From the NCBI GenBank assembly GCA_030765055.1, contig JAUKNK010000332.1, forward strand, positions 828,001 to 892,000: 64,000 nucleotides of DNA. The letters run 5' to 3'. Source of the stretch: Mantis religiosa (taxonomy: Eukaryota; Arthropoda; Insecta; Mantodea; Mantidae). Of this stretch, positions 32,967-44,242 are shown piece after piece; position 1 is the first letter of the stretch; the number at the start of each line of letters is the position of its first letter. Position numbers and translations under genes: made by a program. The notes beneath the pieces were generated by a model. That model saw only the letters and a list, made by a program, of their open reading frames with translations, did no database searches and was not told where the DNA came from.

Positions 32967-34477
32967 GCAAAATGCAGTCGATTTTTATGCTATATTTATT
33001 TTGAAAAATAATTTTATGCCAATTTCTTAAAAAATGTTCTTCAATTGCTATTTACCCAAGGATGGCGAGTAAACGTTTTAAAATTGTAATCGTATTTTAC
33101 TTTTTAAGCATAGAAATATCACTTACATTTTTTATATTTAAATGCTTCTATCCTTTTTGTATGAAATCCTTATTAAAACAATCAATTAAATCACTGTAGT
33201 TGATCTGTTCATAATCTATATGAAATTCTTCTTTATATTTATTATGGTGTAAACTAAAATATTAGAAACAGCACATTTACGTGAAGAAGGTTTGGAAATG
33301 TTATTTTTATGTAATTATTAGCGAAATATCCATCACCTAACGGAAGTGAACAAAAAAGTTAGTTTAGCGGTTGAGGCTTTGCGTAAACATCACGAAGCTG
33401 CTCCCGGAGGATTCGAGAATTTTAAGAAACAAGAAAGTGTAGTTATTCACCAAGTGAATATAACATTACATTATAACATTATAACATTTTTATTTAGTTC
33501 ATGTAAATAGATATAGATGTTTGAGAAACGTCTTAGTTTTGGGTAAAGGGAGGGTTAAAAGAGACCTAAGCGACAGTAAAATCTTTAAAAGCAGATCAGA
33601 TAACTTTACTCTCTGTATGACCTCGAAGAAAAAGTAAAATAAAAATGAGAAAATGCTATTGCAATGAACTGTTTTGTTTGGTGCAACGTTATTGACTTAA
33701 CGGACATGAAGTACCACGTTACTTGACTCCCTATAAGTGATGCATTAATATTTCACTATGTTTGATAGGGGTGTTCTGTTTGAGAATCATCCATTATGTT
33801 TTAAAATTAAATACTCGTTTTCTGGCTTTCTTACAAAACGTGACTCGCCTAGTTGTTTCTTTGGGACCTTCATTTGTTAAAAGGTAACTAAGGGAACAAA
33901 TATAACAGAGGATCGATTGTCAATTTTTAAACTCTTTCTTTTGTTTGTTGAAGTGTTACTTCATCGCCATCGATGTATAAAAGGTAACTGGCTTTTGTTT
34001 TTATACGCTGATAATATTTCTATTTTGTGGAATAACAACAATCGTTATTTCCAATAGCAGTTTATCCTTAAAGGATACATAAGGATATACAAGGATAAGG
34101 AAACCCTTAAAGCGTTTCTTTTTATAATGCCTTTGGATCTTTATATATGCTATTCACAGGGACTCTTTGTAAAACTGCTTCTTGTGGGATCAGCGGACGT
34201 CAAAACTTGTATTTCCGGTAGATTCTCGATATAAAATCGATATACAGTGATTCCTTTGCTTACTATGACTAAGAGGGAGTGATTTCGGCATCCAATATTC
34301 GAGTCCTCATATGTTCAGTTTTTTCTCGGACATGTTCCTCTCTTCCCGTTCAGAATAGATCGGCAATTTTCCCTTTTTGTACCTACGAAAAAAGTTTTAA
34401 TTTAAATCACACGCTCTTCCTCTAGCGATTATCCACAAAATATGCGCTAAAGCATGGGATATAAGGATTGTAAACTT

Positions 34478-34481
<4 letters not shown>
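32967..34481. other. AT-rich intergenic; one small open stretch of unknown nature
   Basis: No mobile element recognised. Within it, 33,322-33,510 is a 62-codon open stretch that follows a ttatttttatgtaattattag acceptor-like context and reads LTEVNKKVSLAVEALRKHHE and FENFKKQES. I do not recognise it. It could be an exon or chance. Confidence 0.35.

Positions 34482-34533
<52 letters not shown>
34482..34533. repeat. (CT)n microsatellite
   Basis: Uninterrupted CT dinucleotide run of about 52 bases. Confidence 0.97.
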
Positions 34534-34536
<3 letters not shown>

Positions 34537-34861
34537 TGGTAGGATACTCCTAGGCTCGTAGCGTCTTTGTAACAGTAATGGAATTATTCTGAGGTTTGTG
34601 TGACAAGTTGCTTGTGCCATTAACCTCCTGTAGGAAATAGAATAATTATTTTTGTTATCCGTGCCAGAATGCAAACGTAGAAGAATTTCCTCCTTTATAT
34701 TCAATGGATCAAACCGAGCAATTGAATGTAGACAAACCAAGTCCATAATAACTATTCTGTTTAATTTTAAACACTTAAACGATCTCGAATTTGATATATT
34801 TTGTCAGCGAACAAGATGTTTCTTAAATAAGTATGTTTCTCAATGAAAAATAAAATCTGAT

Positions 34862-35408
34862 GCTTTCCTGGCGACGAACAAGCGCAAGTTGTTCTCGGGA
34901 AGGAAGTCAATTGAAAAGACGATTAGGAATCGACGTTTTGGGAGTATGAATTTCTCCCAAACACTGATATAACTACATATGAAAAACTGGATATAACACA
35001 AATATAAACAAAGACAAAACACAATCAAATTTGCATTACTGAACAAAAGACTGTTTTCAGTGAATTAAATGCCAGATCAGGAAATGGAGTGAGAACAGAA
35101 AATTACTTGGGTCAAAGAAACGTAACCACTTAACTTGATTATCAAGCTGTATTGATCTGTTTTTCTTAGGTCGACGGATTTCCATTTTAAGGCCGAATTC
35201 CAAGAGGAGCTCTACTGAAATCCAGCGTCACGATTAAACGTGCTCCTCGCGAAGGAAATGGCCAAAGCCTCCCTAAAGTTCCGCTCCCAGTAACCATTGC
35301 AGTGTGCCAAGATGGTCCTCTCCCGTAGTTTGGCTCTATAGTCGTTACCAAAACAATATATGATCGTCTTTTACCTGGCTTGCTTACCGAGAACAACTTG
35401 AGCTGGTT
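34862..35408 (-). mobile_element. Penelope-like element 3' end, copy 2, flanked by inverted motifs
   Basis: Homologous to 23,612-24,160. On the minus strand it reads NDYRAKLRERTILAHCNGYWERNFREAL (about 35,345-35,260), then NRDAGFQ, a stop and SSSWNSAL (35,240-35,190), the C-terminal end of a PLE GIY-YIG endonuclease. The tail follows to about 34,862. The hammerhead-like core is degraded here (CTGATGA is lost and GAAA reads AAAA). A motif of about 45 bases (caagttgttctcggg-aagcaag) lies at the left end in plus orientation and again at 35,357-35,405 in minus orientation. A third isolated piece is at 43,313-43,372. Confidence 0.68.
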
Positions 35409-35860
35409 CATCAATGAAGTTTTCCAAGAATGGATAAAGACAATGGTGAGAAAAATGGAAATGATGAACCATGTGAAGGTCATTGACACTAATGACCATG
35501 TAACACTGAACATTAGATGATGTAAACCAAATTAGTATGTTTTCTTCCAGAGCTTTGCAATTTTGATTTCTTGAATCTAAATATTACAATGTACAGATTT
35601 CAAACTCAGAAAATCGTTAGTAGTATTCCGAAAATCTAAGCGGGATTGCTCATGCGGTTTAATTGGTGGATAAATAGTTACATGTCTAGTATATAAGAGC
35701 GCCCAACTACAGCGTTATCAGCGTCCTTTAAAAATCATTTGTGGCAAAACAAGGTATAAACAGTTCTAAAACTTAATAAAAGTGTAAATAAAGTCACAAT
35801 CACAACAAAAAGAAATTAAACAGAAATATAAGGACAAAAGACGTTAAAAAGAATTCCTCA

Positions 35861-36530
35861 CTAAATTCTAAAATCCAACCTAGAAAGTACTGCAAAGGTG
35901 ACTGGCAGCTCAAGAGACGTAGGAAGGTGTGCTAGGCAAAACCACTCTAGCAACACATGACGGACCGTCAAAGCTTCGTTGCAAAGCGCACAAACTGGAG
36001 CTGGCTCTCTTCTAAACAAAGAACTATGCGTAAAAAAGCAATGGCCAATGCGCAACCGAGCCATATTCACTTCCTTTGGACGAAATGGACGACAGGAGGT
36101 AACGCAGGGAATCGGAAGTTCTCTCAAAGGTCTAAGTTTTGTTACTGCGGAGAGCGGACCATTCTTGCTGCCAGCAGGAATGCACTGCTCTCCGCAATAC
36201 AGCTCTAAAATTCTCCGAGGTCACAAATGGTATTCTAACCCTGGGCGGCGCGCTAGCCGTCTCAGCTGCTGAATCCACCATTTCATTCCCCGGCAAGACA
36301 ACGTGACCAGGAATCCATGCACACACCACGTGGAGGGCATCCTGGATACGCTGCACAATGGGGTGGTAGTTGAACAGCTGCCGAGGGCTTTGCAGTGCAG
36401 TGAGGGAATCTCTCAGGATTTAGCAGTCCCCCAACTTTCGTCGTCGTACATGTAAAATGGCCCGGTATATTGCACAAAGCTTTGCAGTATAAATGGAAGT
36501 GATAGAATGGAATCCTAATGTATATGTTTC
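35861..36530 (-). pseudogene. I-like LINE ORF2 C-terminus (RNase H and zinc finger) fragment
   Basis: Minus-strand remnant homologous to the C-terminus of the intact LINE at 45,850-49,536. It reads TAKLCAIYRAILH and DSLTALQSP (RNase H, about 36,500-36,375), then IQDALHVVCAWIPGHVVLPGNEMVDSAAETA (36,350-36,270), containing the WxPGHxG and GNExxD motifs. The MARLRIGHCFFTHSSLF and PAPVCALCNEALTVRHVLLE zinc-finger region follows (about 36,070-35,950). The last Cys of the finger is replaced (RHVLLEWFC). One nonsense codon and frameshifts split it. The ORF ends at 35,861, followed by an AT-rich 3' stretch. It is about as diverged as a different subfamily. Confidence 0.8.
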
Positions 36531-36574
36531 GGTTCCACACACATAAGCACTACCAACACCATTTGAGCTCTCTG

Positions 36575-36825
36575 AGTTTCCTCTGTGGCCTGCATTCGGG
36601 AGGTCCGGGTTCGATTCCTGTGGCCGGCCTGCCTGACCATAGAACTTTCGGAGGTTATCCCTACTCGTCAGGCGAATACTGGGTGGGTTAATTACATCCC
36701 CTGAATTTTCCGTCCCTCCATTATCATTCATTTCACATCTCTCATCTGGTGGTCTCTTGCAGGGTAGAGGTGGCGGCGGGAGTCTCGGCGTTGCATGGTA
36801 GGATGATATGCATTTGGTTAACACT
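36575..36825 (+). mobile_element. SINE B fragment, copy 1
   Basis: tRNA-derived head with B-box ggttcgattcctgtggc (about 36,606-36,625). The family body follows: cctgaccatagaactttcgg, then ccgtccctccattatcatt, catctggtggtctcttgcag and ggcgttgcatggtaggatgatat. The 3' part is missing or continues at 37,400. Confidence 0.75.
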
Positions 36826-36889
36826 TTCCTCTCTATTTGTAGGCTCTACGGTCCAACCTGGCCGTTTGAAGACCGCAGTAGTGTGGAAT

Positions 36890-37431
36890 TAATGTACTTA
36901 GTTAAGGGACGAGGGTATCTGCTAGGGCAGCCTTCATGGAGTACAGACTGGCATCCCTCTACGACCAAGGAGGAAATCGAGCTGTCCCCGAGGGGCGCTC
37001 AGTGCCTCCAGGGCTCTTTCCATAGGGTGAGTCCTAGAGGCTAACCCTCCCCCTTCTGGTCCTATGGACTCAAGACGGAATGGAAGTGCATACGCCACTA
37101 ACGCGCGCCAACATCAAAGGGGAGGGCTACCGGAAACCTCTGTAGAGCCGCCTGGTGATCTAGCACACATTGTACTAGCTATGCAGACTAGTACGCGGGA
37201 ATATATGGCTTCCCTCAACCCCGTCCGCAGACGTACCCGATCTCGCACGGGTATCGGGGACACACTGTCCCCTCGAGTCCAAACCAATCCCCAAAACACC
37301 CGCTAGGGAAAGGGCTAGGCAGTTCGGCCCGAGATTATTGTAGTAACGTCAGAGGAACCACGAGTGCTAATGGTCCACAGCGCCCGCACCATGGCAGCTG
37401 AAGGTGACAGTTCCCCTCCTCTACGGAGAGC
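36890..37431. other. segment between two SINE B pieces, bounded by a 10-bp direct repeat
   Basis: About 540 GC-richer bases lie between SINE B pieces. The 10-mer agtgtggaat occurs at 36,880-36,889 and 37,432-37,441, which could be a target duplication. An open frame (37,064-37,306) gives an Arg/Thr-rich peptide that I do not recognise. Confidence 0.35.
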
Positions 37432-37628
37432 AGTGTGGAATGCCGACTGTACTGCATTTTCGGGTAGTTTGCAACTGATCAACTGTAGGGACCCTCCCTC
37501 TGCACTGTCGTAGCTACTTCTCCTCTCGCCCTATCTTTCCTCCTGGGTGTGCCACACTTGGACCTAGTTTGGACCTCCGTGTCGAATCCTCTTCGTAGCA
37601 TATTCCAGTCCAGTTCAGTGTTTTGAAA
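37400..37628 (+). mobile_element. SINE B 3' part, copy 2
   Basis: Shares gtagtttgcaact-atcaactgtaggg, ccctctgcactgtcgtagcta, cctctcgcc and ggacctccgtgtcgaatcctc with the SINE B copies at 53,340-53,700 and 45,435-45,640. No head is attached. Confidence 0.6.
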
Positions 37629-37930
37629 AATTCCTCGGATTGATTTGAACAGGCTTTTAGTAAAAGTGACTTGTTTTCTGTAAACGCTGTCTAGAACGGA
37701 ACAGTTACTATCTAAATTCCTGAATAAGGATCGTACCTTCATGATGCATTTATACACAATGCTAACAAATTATTGACTCTCTCCATCTATCTTTCTCATG
37801 TTCTGGATGGAAAAAGGGAATGGTGTTACAAGCATTAAGGGGCTGCCTGGCGTAGTATACATTTCAAAGCCCCAATAAACCTTTTCCAGAATAATTCAAA
37901 ATTAATTCTTAAAATTAAAGAAAAAATGAA
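37479..37930. other. SINE tail then unassigned DNA
   Basis: After the SINE B tail (to about 37,628) the sequence to 37,930 shows no recognisable feature. Confidence 0.35.
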
Positions 37931-37934
37931 ATAA

Positions 37935-38345
37935 CCGTCACATGGCTCAGGCGGTTTCGTCTCTATGCCACATTCGGGAGGCCCAGGTTCAATTCCCGTG
38001 GCTGATCTACCTGACCTATGGGTTTTATCGAGGTTTTCCTCGGGTCACTAGGGGAATGCGGGGTTGGTTATTACATCTTCCGAATTCTCCGTCCCTCCAT
38101 TATAATTTCAGATCATCTCTCTTCTGGTGGTCTCTTTCAGGCAGTCTCGGTGTTGCATGGCAGGATGACATGTCCTGGTAAACACTTCCTCCTACGGTAG
38201 GACGGTCTCCGTTCTCCAAGCCAGGTCTGGTGCCGCCTTTTCCGGTGAGCTGCCGGAGAGTTTCCAACTGGTAAATTGTAGGAAACCTGCCCTTTGAACT
38301 CTCGTGACTCCCTGGGAATAGCAGAAAAGCCCTCATAGCCATAAG
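37935..38345 (+). mobile_element. SINE B, most complete copy
   Basis: tRNA-derived head with A-box-like tggctcaggcggtttcg (about 37,942) and B-box aggttcaattcccgtggc (about 37,984). The full body follows: gaggttttcctcgggtcac, tccgtccctccattataat, ctggtggtctctttcagg, ggtgttgcatggcaggatgac, cctcctacggtaggacgg and gagtttccaactggtaaattg. The end is near 38,345. No clear target duplication was found. Confidence 0.8.
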
Positions 38346-38468
38346 TTCCAAAACGGTAAGGAAATAAATGCGTAAATCCCTTTGTAATAAACTGTATAAT
38401 CCATCTGTTCCTGTAAATCTTAAATAAAAATAGCATTAATTCGTTAGCCCAACAATAATATGAATATA

Positions 38469-39765
38469 CGAGGGCTGGTCAATAGAGCGACCATAACCTT
38501 TTACGGCGATAATCTTTCTCGCTAAAATTCAATCTTATTACATTCTGTTAACTTAATGAAAAACAAACACGCCATAGTAGTTTCATTGTTGGTACTCCTG
38601 GTTCACGCCTGTGATAACCGGGCAAGTTCAGAGATGTTCAGTATCGCCTACCGCTGCAATGGAGGTAAAACGCAGGGAACAATGTGCGGCTTTGAAATTA
38701 TGCTTTCGTATCAACAAATCTTCAGTTGAGGCCTATACAGTATTATAGGAGGACTATGGAGGGTCTGTTCTTCCCTACAGCATAGCTCGAAGGTGGTTTA
38801 AAATGTTTAAAGAGGGGAGAAAATCAATTTTAAAGGAAGGTGGACCAGGTGCTCCAGTTACTACTCCTACGGAAGAAAGCATCAACACTGCTGCTGCCAT
38901 TGTAAGAGATGATCGACGAATTACCTTAAGATCACTTTCTGAAATACTGAAAATTTCATTGTGTGCCACCCAAAAGTTTCCGACAAAAAACATTAGATAT
39001 GGGACGTGTTTGTGCGCGATGGGTTCCAAGAGTGTTGATTCCCGAACAAAAGGACATTCGCATGCAGGTCTGCAGGCAGTTAAAGTTGATGTTAGAGCAA
39101 GATCCGGAGATTCTTTCAAACGTAATCACTGCTGATGAAACTTGGCTATATCATTTTCGTCCTGAGAGTAAACAGCAAAAGCTCAGTGTGGAAATCTCCT
39201 TCATCACCATCCCCTAAAATGCGAATGTGGTTGCTTCTGCTGGGAAAGTTATGATCATCTCACTCTCTGATTTTCATAGAATGGTTTATCAGACTTGTTG
39301 TACCTGCACACACATCTGTACCTGGATAATACTACCTGAAAGCATTGCAAGTCCATATCAGGCGCAAAAGACCACATTTCCGTAAGGCGGGCTATATGCT
39401 GCACCACGATAATGCGCGGCCGCATATTGCTAATGTTGTTGCGTGAAGTGCATCCCTCACCCTCCCTATAGTCCGGATTAAGCCCCATGTGACTGTTTTC
39501 TATTCCCTAACTCGAAGAAAAGCCTTCGTGGGAGGCATTATCCATCATCAGAAGCAGTGGTGAAGGCTGCGGAGGTGCTTTTGAAGGATCTCTCAAAAAT
39601 GGTTTCCAGCATGTCTTTGCATACTGGCAGAAACCCTGGGACAAGTGCATCGCACTCAGGGTAGAATATTTTGAGAAGGACCATGAAAATTATGAGGATG
39701 AGTAAAGGTAAGTCGTCATAACAAAATTGTGCTCATACTTTATTGAACGGCGTTAATTAAGCGTT
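38469..39765 (+). mobile_element. mariner element, family A copy 3
   Basis: Full-length plus-strand copy. The left end is tacgagggctggtcaatag (from about 38,467). The right end, read inverted, begins near 39,765 with an inverted ttcaataaagta block. It shares leader, coding region and 3' untranslated sequence (atgaggatgagtaaaggtaag, about 39,695) with copies 1 and 2. The transposase is frameshifted. Confidence 0.87.
38655..39690 (+). pseudogene. mariner family A transposase pseudogene, copy 3
   Basis: Best-preserved family A reading. The N-terminal helix-turn-helix (CFRINKSSVEAYT-like, about 38,695-38,745) leads to an ARRWFKMFKEGRKSILKEG stretch (38,785-38,835). DDRRITLRSLSEILKISLCAT follows. 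After a frameshift near 38,970, RVCARWVPRVLIPEQKDIRMQV and ITADETWLYHFRPESKQQ (39,120-39,175) hold the first Asp. MLHHDNARPHIANVVA (39,388-39,440) holds the second. YSPD, a stop and APCDCFLFPNSKKSLRGRHYPSS (39,465-39,545) keep the third. All three catalytic aspartates survive, but at least three frame breaks prevent translation. Confidence 0.86.
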
Positions 39766-40469
39766 TATCAAAAGGTGTTAGTAAATCAGGAACATTTGCT
39801 GAAGTAAAATGTATTATTTGCTTAGTGGGCTGTCGTGTGTTTCTTTATTTTGCCCTCTTAGCTGTTCATGTTAGAGCGTTAGATGGTTCACGTGGATCAA
39901 AGGGGTAGGATAGTTATCATGTGACAGGGCGGGTCTTCACATTGTGTGAGCCTGGTAATTAAAACGTTATTCCACCTGGATCGATACTTAATGTGAAAAT
40001 GTAATGAAGGCCTTCAACGTGGCGGGCCCTATCGGAAATGTAATCCCCCTCTCCTGCATCACTTTCTCTTCCATATGTACTTCTTGTTAATCCTGATAAA
40101 TGTTTGTAGAAATTCCTTTATGACACATTTCATTGAGGGTCGAAACGTTCGATATGCAGCTGCTAGTTACATGGCATTACAAAAAAAGGTACATTTCACC
40201 CAGGCAGGTGTTTGGGAAATTTTCTTTTATTTGATTAGTATTATTATTCTCTACCCTTCAGGAGACGCGATAAAGAAGATTAATTACCTGTCCTGAAAGT
40301 TCAAAAACTCTCTCGTCAAATGCTTTAGTTGCGGCTATAACAGGTGGAGGTACTACAAACATGAACAACAACAAAGGAATAGCGATTTAAAAGCACAAAT
40401 GATGTCTACTCTTGAACGAAGTAGTTTGCCAAACGCTTTATTCGTCTGTATATTATTCGACAGAGGTTG
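39766..40469. other. intergenic, no gene recognised
   Basis: No recognisable coding motif or shared repeat. Confidence 0.45.
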
Positions 40470-40735
40470 AGGTGTATTGACCTTCAGTGGACTTTCCCGA
40501 GTTGCTAGTTGAATGCTAGGAAGGTTAATTACATCCTCCGAATTTCCTGTCTCTCCATTTCATCTACATCATCATGTCACTTCATCTCTCATCTGGTAGT
40601 CTCTTTCGCTAGAAAGTCTCCGGTCTGGTGGACCGGTTTAGCACCACGGTGAGTGGGATGACGGCTGTACTGGTCTGCCGGGGAGTTTGCAACTGGCCAA
40701 CTGTATGGACCCTGGCCTCTGAAACTTCGTGACTA
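40470..40735 (+). mobile_element. SINE B body fragment, copy 4
   Basis: Lacks the tRNA-like head. It shares ggttaattacatcctccgaat, the tccatttcatc block, ctcatctggtagtctctttcg, and ctgccggggagtttgcaact with ccaactgtatggaccctgg with the other SINE B copies. Confidence 0.7.
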
Positions 40736-41079
40736 AATAAGTAAAAACAAAAATAAAATCTGCATATATAATAGCGCGGTTGCTGGAATCTATGCCAGGC
40801 CTTATTATGCAAACTTCATTTTTAACTTTATTAAGTTCTAAATCAGATTTCCAAAACAATTTACAGATTTTGCAGATGTAATCTACTTTCCACCTTAACC
40901 AACTAACTAAACATAAATATTACTGGATTCCAGTAACCCTACAAATATGATCTATCAAAAACAGTCTTTTTCTACTTTACTTCTACTTCGATACTATAAA
41001 TCAAATCTATATTTCTATTACAGCTTTAATTCTTATAAAAAGCTACGAAAGACTGTTTCCTACAATTTTAAAATTTCCT
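40736..41079. other. intergenic, AT-rich
   Basis: Nothing recognised. Confidence 0.4.
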
Positions 41080-41515
41080 CTTCTGCAACTGGTATCCAAA
41101 GCTTCCGCCTATTGGTATCCATCTCCTAAAGGAACTGCCATCAGTAGACGGTGTAGATCGAAGCCCCTTTCTTCCCCCTCGCCTTCCTTTATTATATTCT
41201 TTACATTTCTTGCCCATTTGTCTTTTAGTTTCTGCAAGAACTAACCAAGACTTCTTACCTTCTTTTCCCCCCTGCGCATTAACATTTTTATAGCTACTAT
41301 CCTCTTCTCTGCTATTTTCCATTTCTCCTCCTAAACCTTTTTTCTCCATATTGCAACATCCCCGCATTCTGTTACATAGTGTTCTATCCTTTCTTTTCGC
41401 TTACACAATTCACAAATTCCCTTTTCCCTACCTCTTATTCCTCTTAGAAATAGTGTTCCTCTTCTCCTCCAAGCTAACCCTTCTCTCTCTTTCCTATTAG
41501 TATGCTCTACCGACT
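41080..41515 (-). mobile_element. LINE family H 3' fragment, copy 2
   Basis: Minus-strand match to 32,205-32,600. It includes the region encoding the C-terminal finger (cacaattcacaaattccc on the plus strand, about 41,403) and the Lys/Glu-rich segment after it (REEDSSYKNVNAQGGKEGKKSWLVLAETKRQMGKKCKEYNKGRR). The (AATCT)n tail is not present. Confidence 0.65.
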
Positions 41516-41597
41516 GAGGCTAAGTTCAGAAACACGTAGTATAACCAATGCAGATTTGGTCACCATTCATTAAATCGTTGTTGTGTAACCAGGATAT

Positions 41598-42035
41598 TGT
41601 GACTGTGTGCGTTGGTGGAATTAAAAGTCTTGTTTGCAGAAATTTAAACTGCTCTTTATAGTAGTAAGAAATAACTTTGTACACCCCATACAGCAGCAAA
41701 ATGACGTAACATTAACAGACGTAGTGTTTAAGGTCGTCTCGTTCTCAGCGCCACGTAAACAAAAGAATTCACCGCGGCACACTCCAAATGTATTATAGTC
41801 ATTTCAATTATAATACTATAATCATCATTACACTCACGATTACTGCACAGCTGCACACACAACGAACAACTCACTAGTAACTGCCTGTTCTCACACTTTG
41901 CCGCTTATATATATATATGTTCCAGTCATGGTTTTAGAATGCCGCCGACAGTGCAAGGCCTTTCGCGGCGGCAAGGGAAACATGGAACTATCCAGACATC
42001 TGTCTCTATCTCTCGGCAAGCTTTCAGCGCTTGCC
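41598..42035 (-). repeat. LTR-like dispersed repeat, copy 3
   Basis: Third copy of the family at 1,296 and 12,354. It has the left end ttgtgactgtgtgcgttgg, then gtcttgtttgcagaaattt and actttgtacacccc. A TATA-rich run lies near 41,908-41,920 on the minus strand, at the position of the TATA box in copy 1, and the ctgtctctatctctcggcaagc block is near 41,999. The right boundary is unclear. Confidence 0.45.
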
Positions 42036-42439
42036 AACGCGCCGGATGCGGCTTGCGGCCGCGGCAGCAACCAACGATGCGTTCGGAGACAACATATAGA
42101 GAAAAGGAGGGAATTATGTAGCAGTCTGGAAATATGGAATATCAAGATTTTGGCTCTGTTTGCTGCTAATATCACGTGGGAGTGATATGTAGTCAAGAAA
42201 GACTCCCATGATGCACTTCAGTGAGACTTGGCAAGTTATTGTCATTTCACTCACCACAGAATAAGGTCAGTTTTCCGATATTCAAAAGTTTTTAAGGCAA
42301 ATTTTCAAGAATTTTAACCCAGTAGTACCCACTTGTCTTGGACATTAATGTTAAGCGTAATTTACACAAAAATAGTAGTTTGTTATATTGTAGTCGCTTT
42401 TAGCTGGCAATGTTTTGTCCAATTCTTTAAAGGTTCATT

Positions 42440-42900
42440 GTCTAAGATGCCGTGTTGGGTATTATGGAATACCAGGTATTTTTAATACCCGACTTTATAT
42501 CAATGCTCCATATTGTGACTACCTGGCCATGATGGTAAAGATAGGGTGCCACGTGGCCAGGTCGCACCTCGGGGGCTAATAATTCCGAGGTAGGCATACA
42601 CAGGAAAGGTTGGGATTTTCTGTATAATGGTTCAATTACATTAAAAATACTGAAACTACAATTTAGACATGAAAGGTTTATTACAATAATAGGAAATACA
42701 GGATCGGTTACATACCTTACAGAGAGCGGACCTAGGTCCGTCTTTAAACATAGCTGGCACACAAAAGAGAGAGAAAGCTTCTTACATGCTTCTTCAGATG
42801 AAGAAGAGGTCGTGTGACGTGACGCCACACGCACCTGCATAGTATTATGATTACTTACAACACACTATTTATACTAAACAAAACAATCACTTGTGACAAT
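42440..42900 (-). repeat. candidate LTR with TATA box and polyadenylation signal
   Basis: On the minus strand a TATAAATAG box (42,873-42,865) is followed about 180 bases later by a TAATAAA signal (about 42,688-42,682). About 90 bases on is agcccccgaggtgcg (about 42,575), which loosely resembles a tRNA primer-binding site. This is the layout of a U3-R-U5 LTR and leader. A 132-codon open frame covers the region (42,840-42,442) but looks like LTR or leader, not a gene. No coding region or second LTR supports it. Confidence 0.33.
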
Positions 42901-44242
42901 ATGAACATAAAAAATATTCTGAATATATATAAGGTTTCAAATGAGTTTTGAGTAAAATATTACTGGCCAATCAATTGTTATTAGTTATATAAATAGAAAT
43001 GTTGCCTAGTATAAATCTGAAGTATATTTTTAAAAAAGCATTAAATTCATTGAAATGAAACAAGCCTGATTATTTGCTTAAACAGGATTGGTTTATTTTA
43101 AACCAATAATATTTCACGTTTTATGGAAAAAAATTGTTCAATGTTTTATCCCACCTATTCCGTAATACTTTACTATTTCATATTAACCTCCATTTGTAAC
43201 ATTTTAAAATACAAGGCTTTTATAACAACAAAAGGAATAGCAGCTTCATTTACAGGTGAAAGTTCATCACTCTATAGAAACTTATTTAGAAATAAAACCT
43301 GAAGCCTTCCTGGCTACGAATATGCTCAAGTTGTTCTCGGGAAGCAAGCCAGGTGAAAGACGATTAGAAATCAGTGCCATTAATAATTACCCAGCGTCGC
43401 CTCCAGTGCGGCGGCTTATACATACAACTTTAGCTTTAGTCTGTGGGTCCCATATAGCATTTACTTTTTTAATTTGCAATTATTGAAAAATATTAACAAG
43501 ACACTTAAAAGGCATATTGAAATCTCTTCAGAACACCAAGACAAATAACACGAGTAATAACGTCAACAAAATACTATTTAAAGCGCTGTTAAACAATTCG
43601 AGATAAAAAGATATTTTTATGGTGCGTGCAAAGTGACCCTACGGGGCATTTCGTCGCTATTTATAGCAAATATCTCATTGGGAAGAAATAATAGCAGCTA
43701 AAGTGACGTCAATATAAACCTTGCTGGACTCAATAGACACAATACACAGATCTGCTAAGAAAACAAAAGAAGGTCCAAAGAAAACAAAGAACATATTTTA
43801 TTATGTCAGAGAGATCATTGTGTATTCTATGAATTGGCTATTCATTTGTTATTTTGAGTTCATGTAATGTATGTTGGTAATATTAGGGTTATTGAGATGA
43901 TTTTTGGAAAATACAAGACTTTCGAGATTTTGTAGGCATCATATAAATTAAATAATTATTTTTGTGAAATGGAGCCTGCTAAGTCTAATCTAGATAATAG
44001 ATACAACAAATCTGAATATTGTGCCCCAGCTCCTGGGTTATATATCCAAATTTCCCATTTATTTCCAAACTTTCTTACACTCATATATAATCATTTTACA
44101 GATTTGCACTACAAACTACTGCAAAAAAATCAAAACTAGAAGAAAAATAAATAAAGGAAATAATGGAGGCTTAGACCAGAAAGTAGTCCAGAAGTATAAG
44201 CAAAAGTAACATGTAATTACAAAAACTAGAAGGTACAAATAA
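42901..44242. other. AT-rich intergenic with one Penelope-like scrap
   Basis: At 43,313-43,372 a segment (aagttgttctcgggaagcaag plus gaaagacgattagaaatc) matches the terminal motif of the PLE copies. Otherwise nothing is recognised. Confidence 0.45.

Noticed and set aside
34447..34746. Arg-Glu repeat protein across the CT run (also 52,460-52,717)
   Set aside because: Produced by translating (CT)n microsatellites.
42442..42840. 132-codon open frame on the minus strand as a gene
   Set aside because: It overlaps a TATA-to-AATAAA layout better explained as an LTR and leader, and shows no domain.
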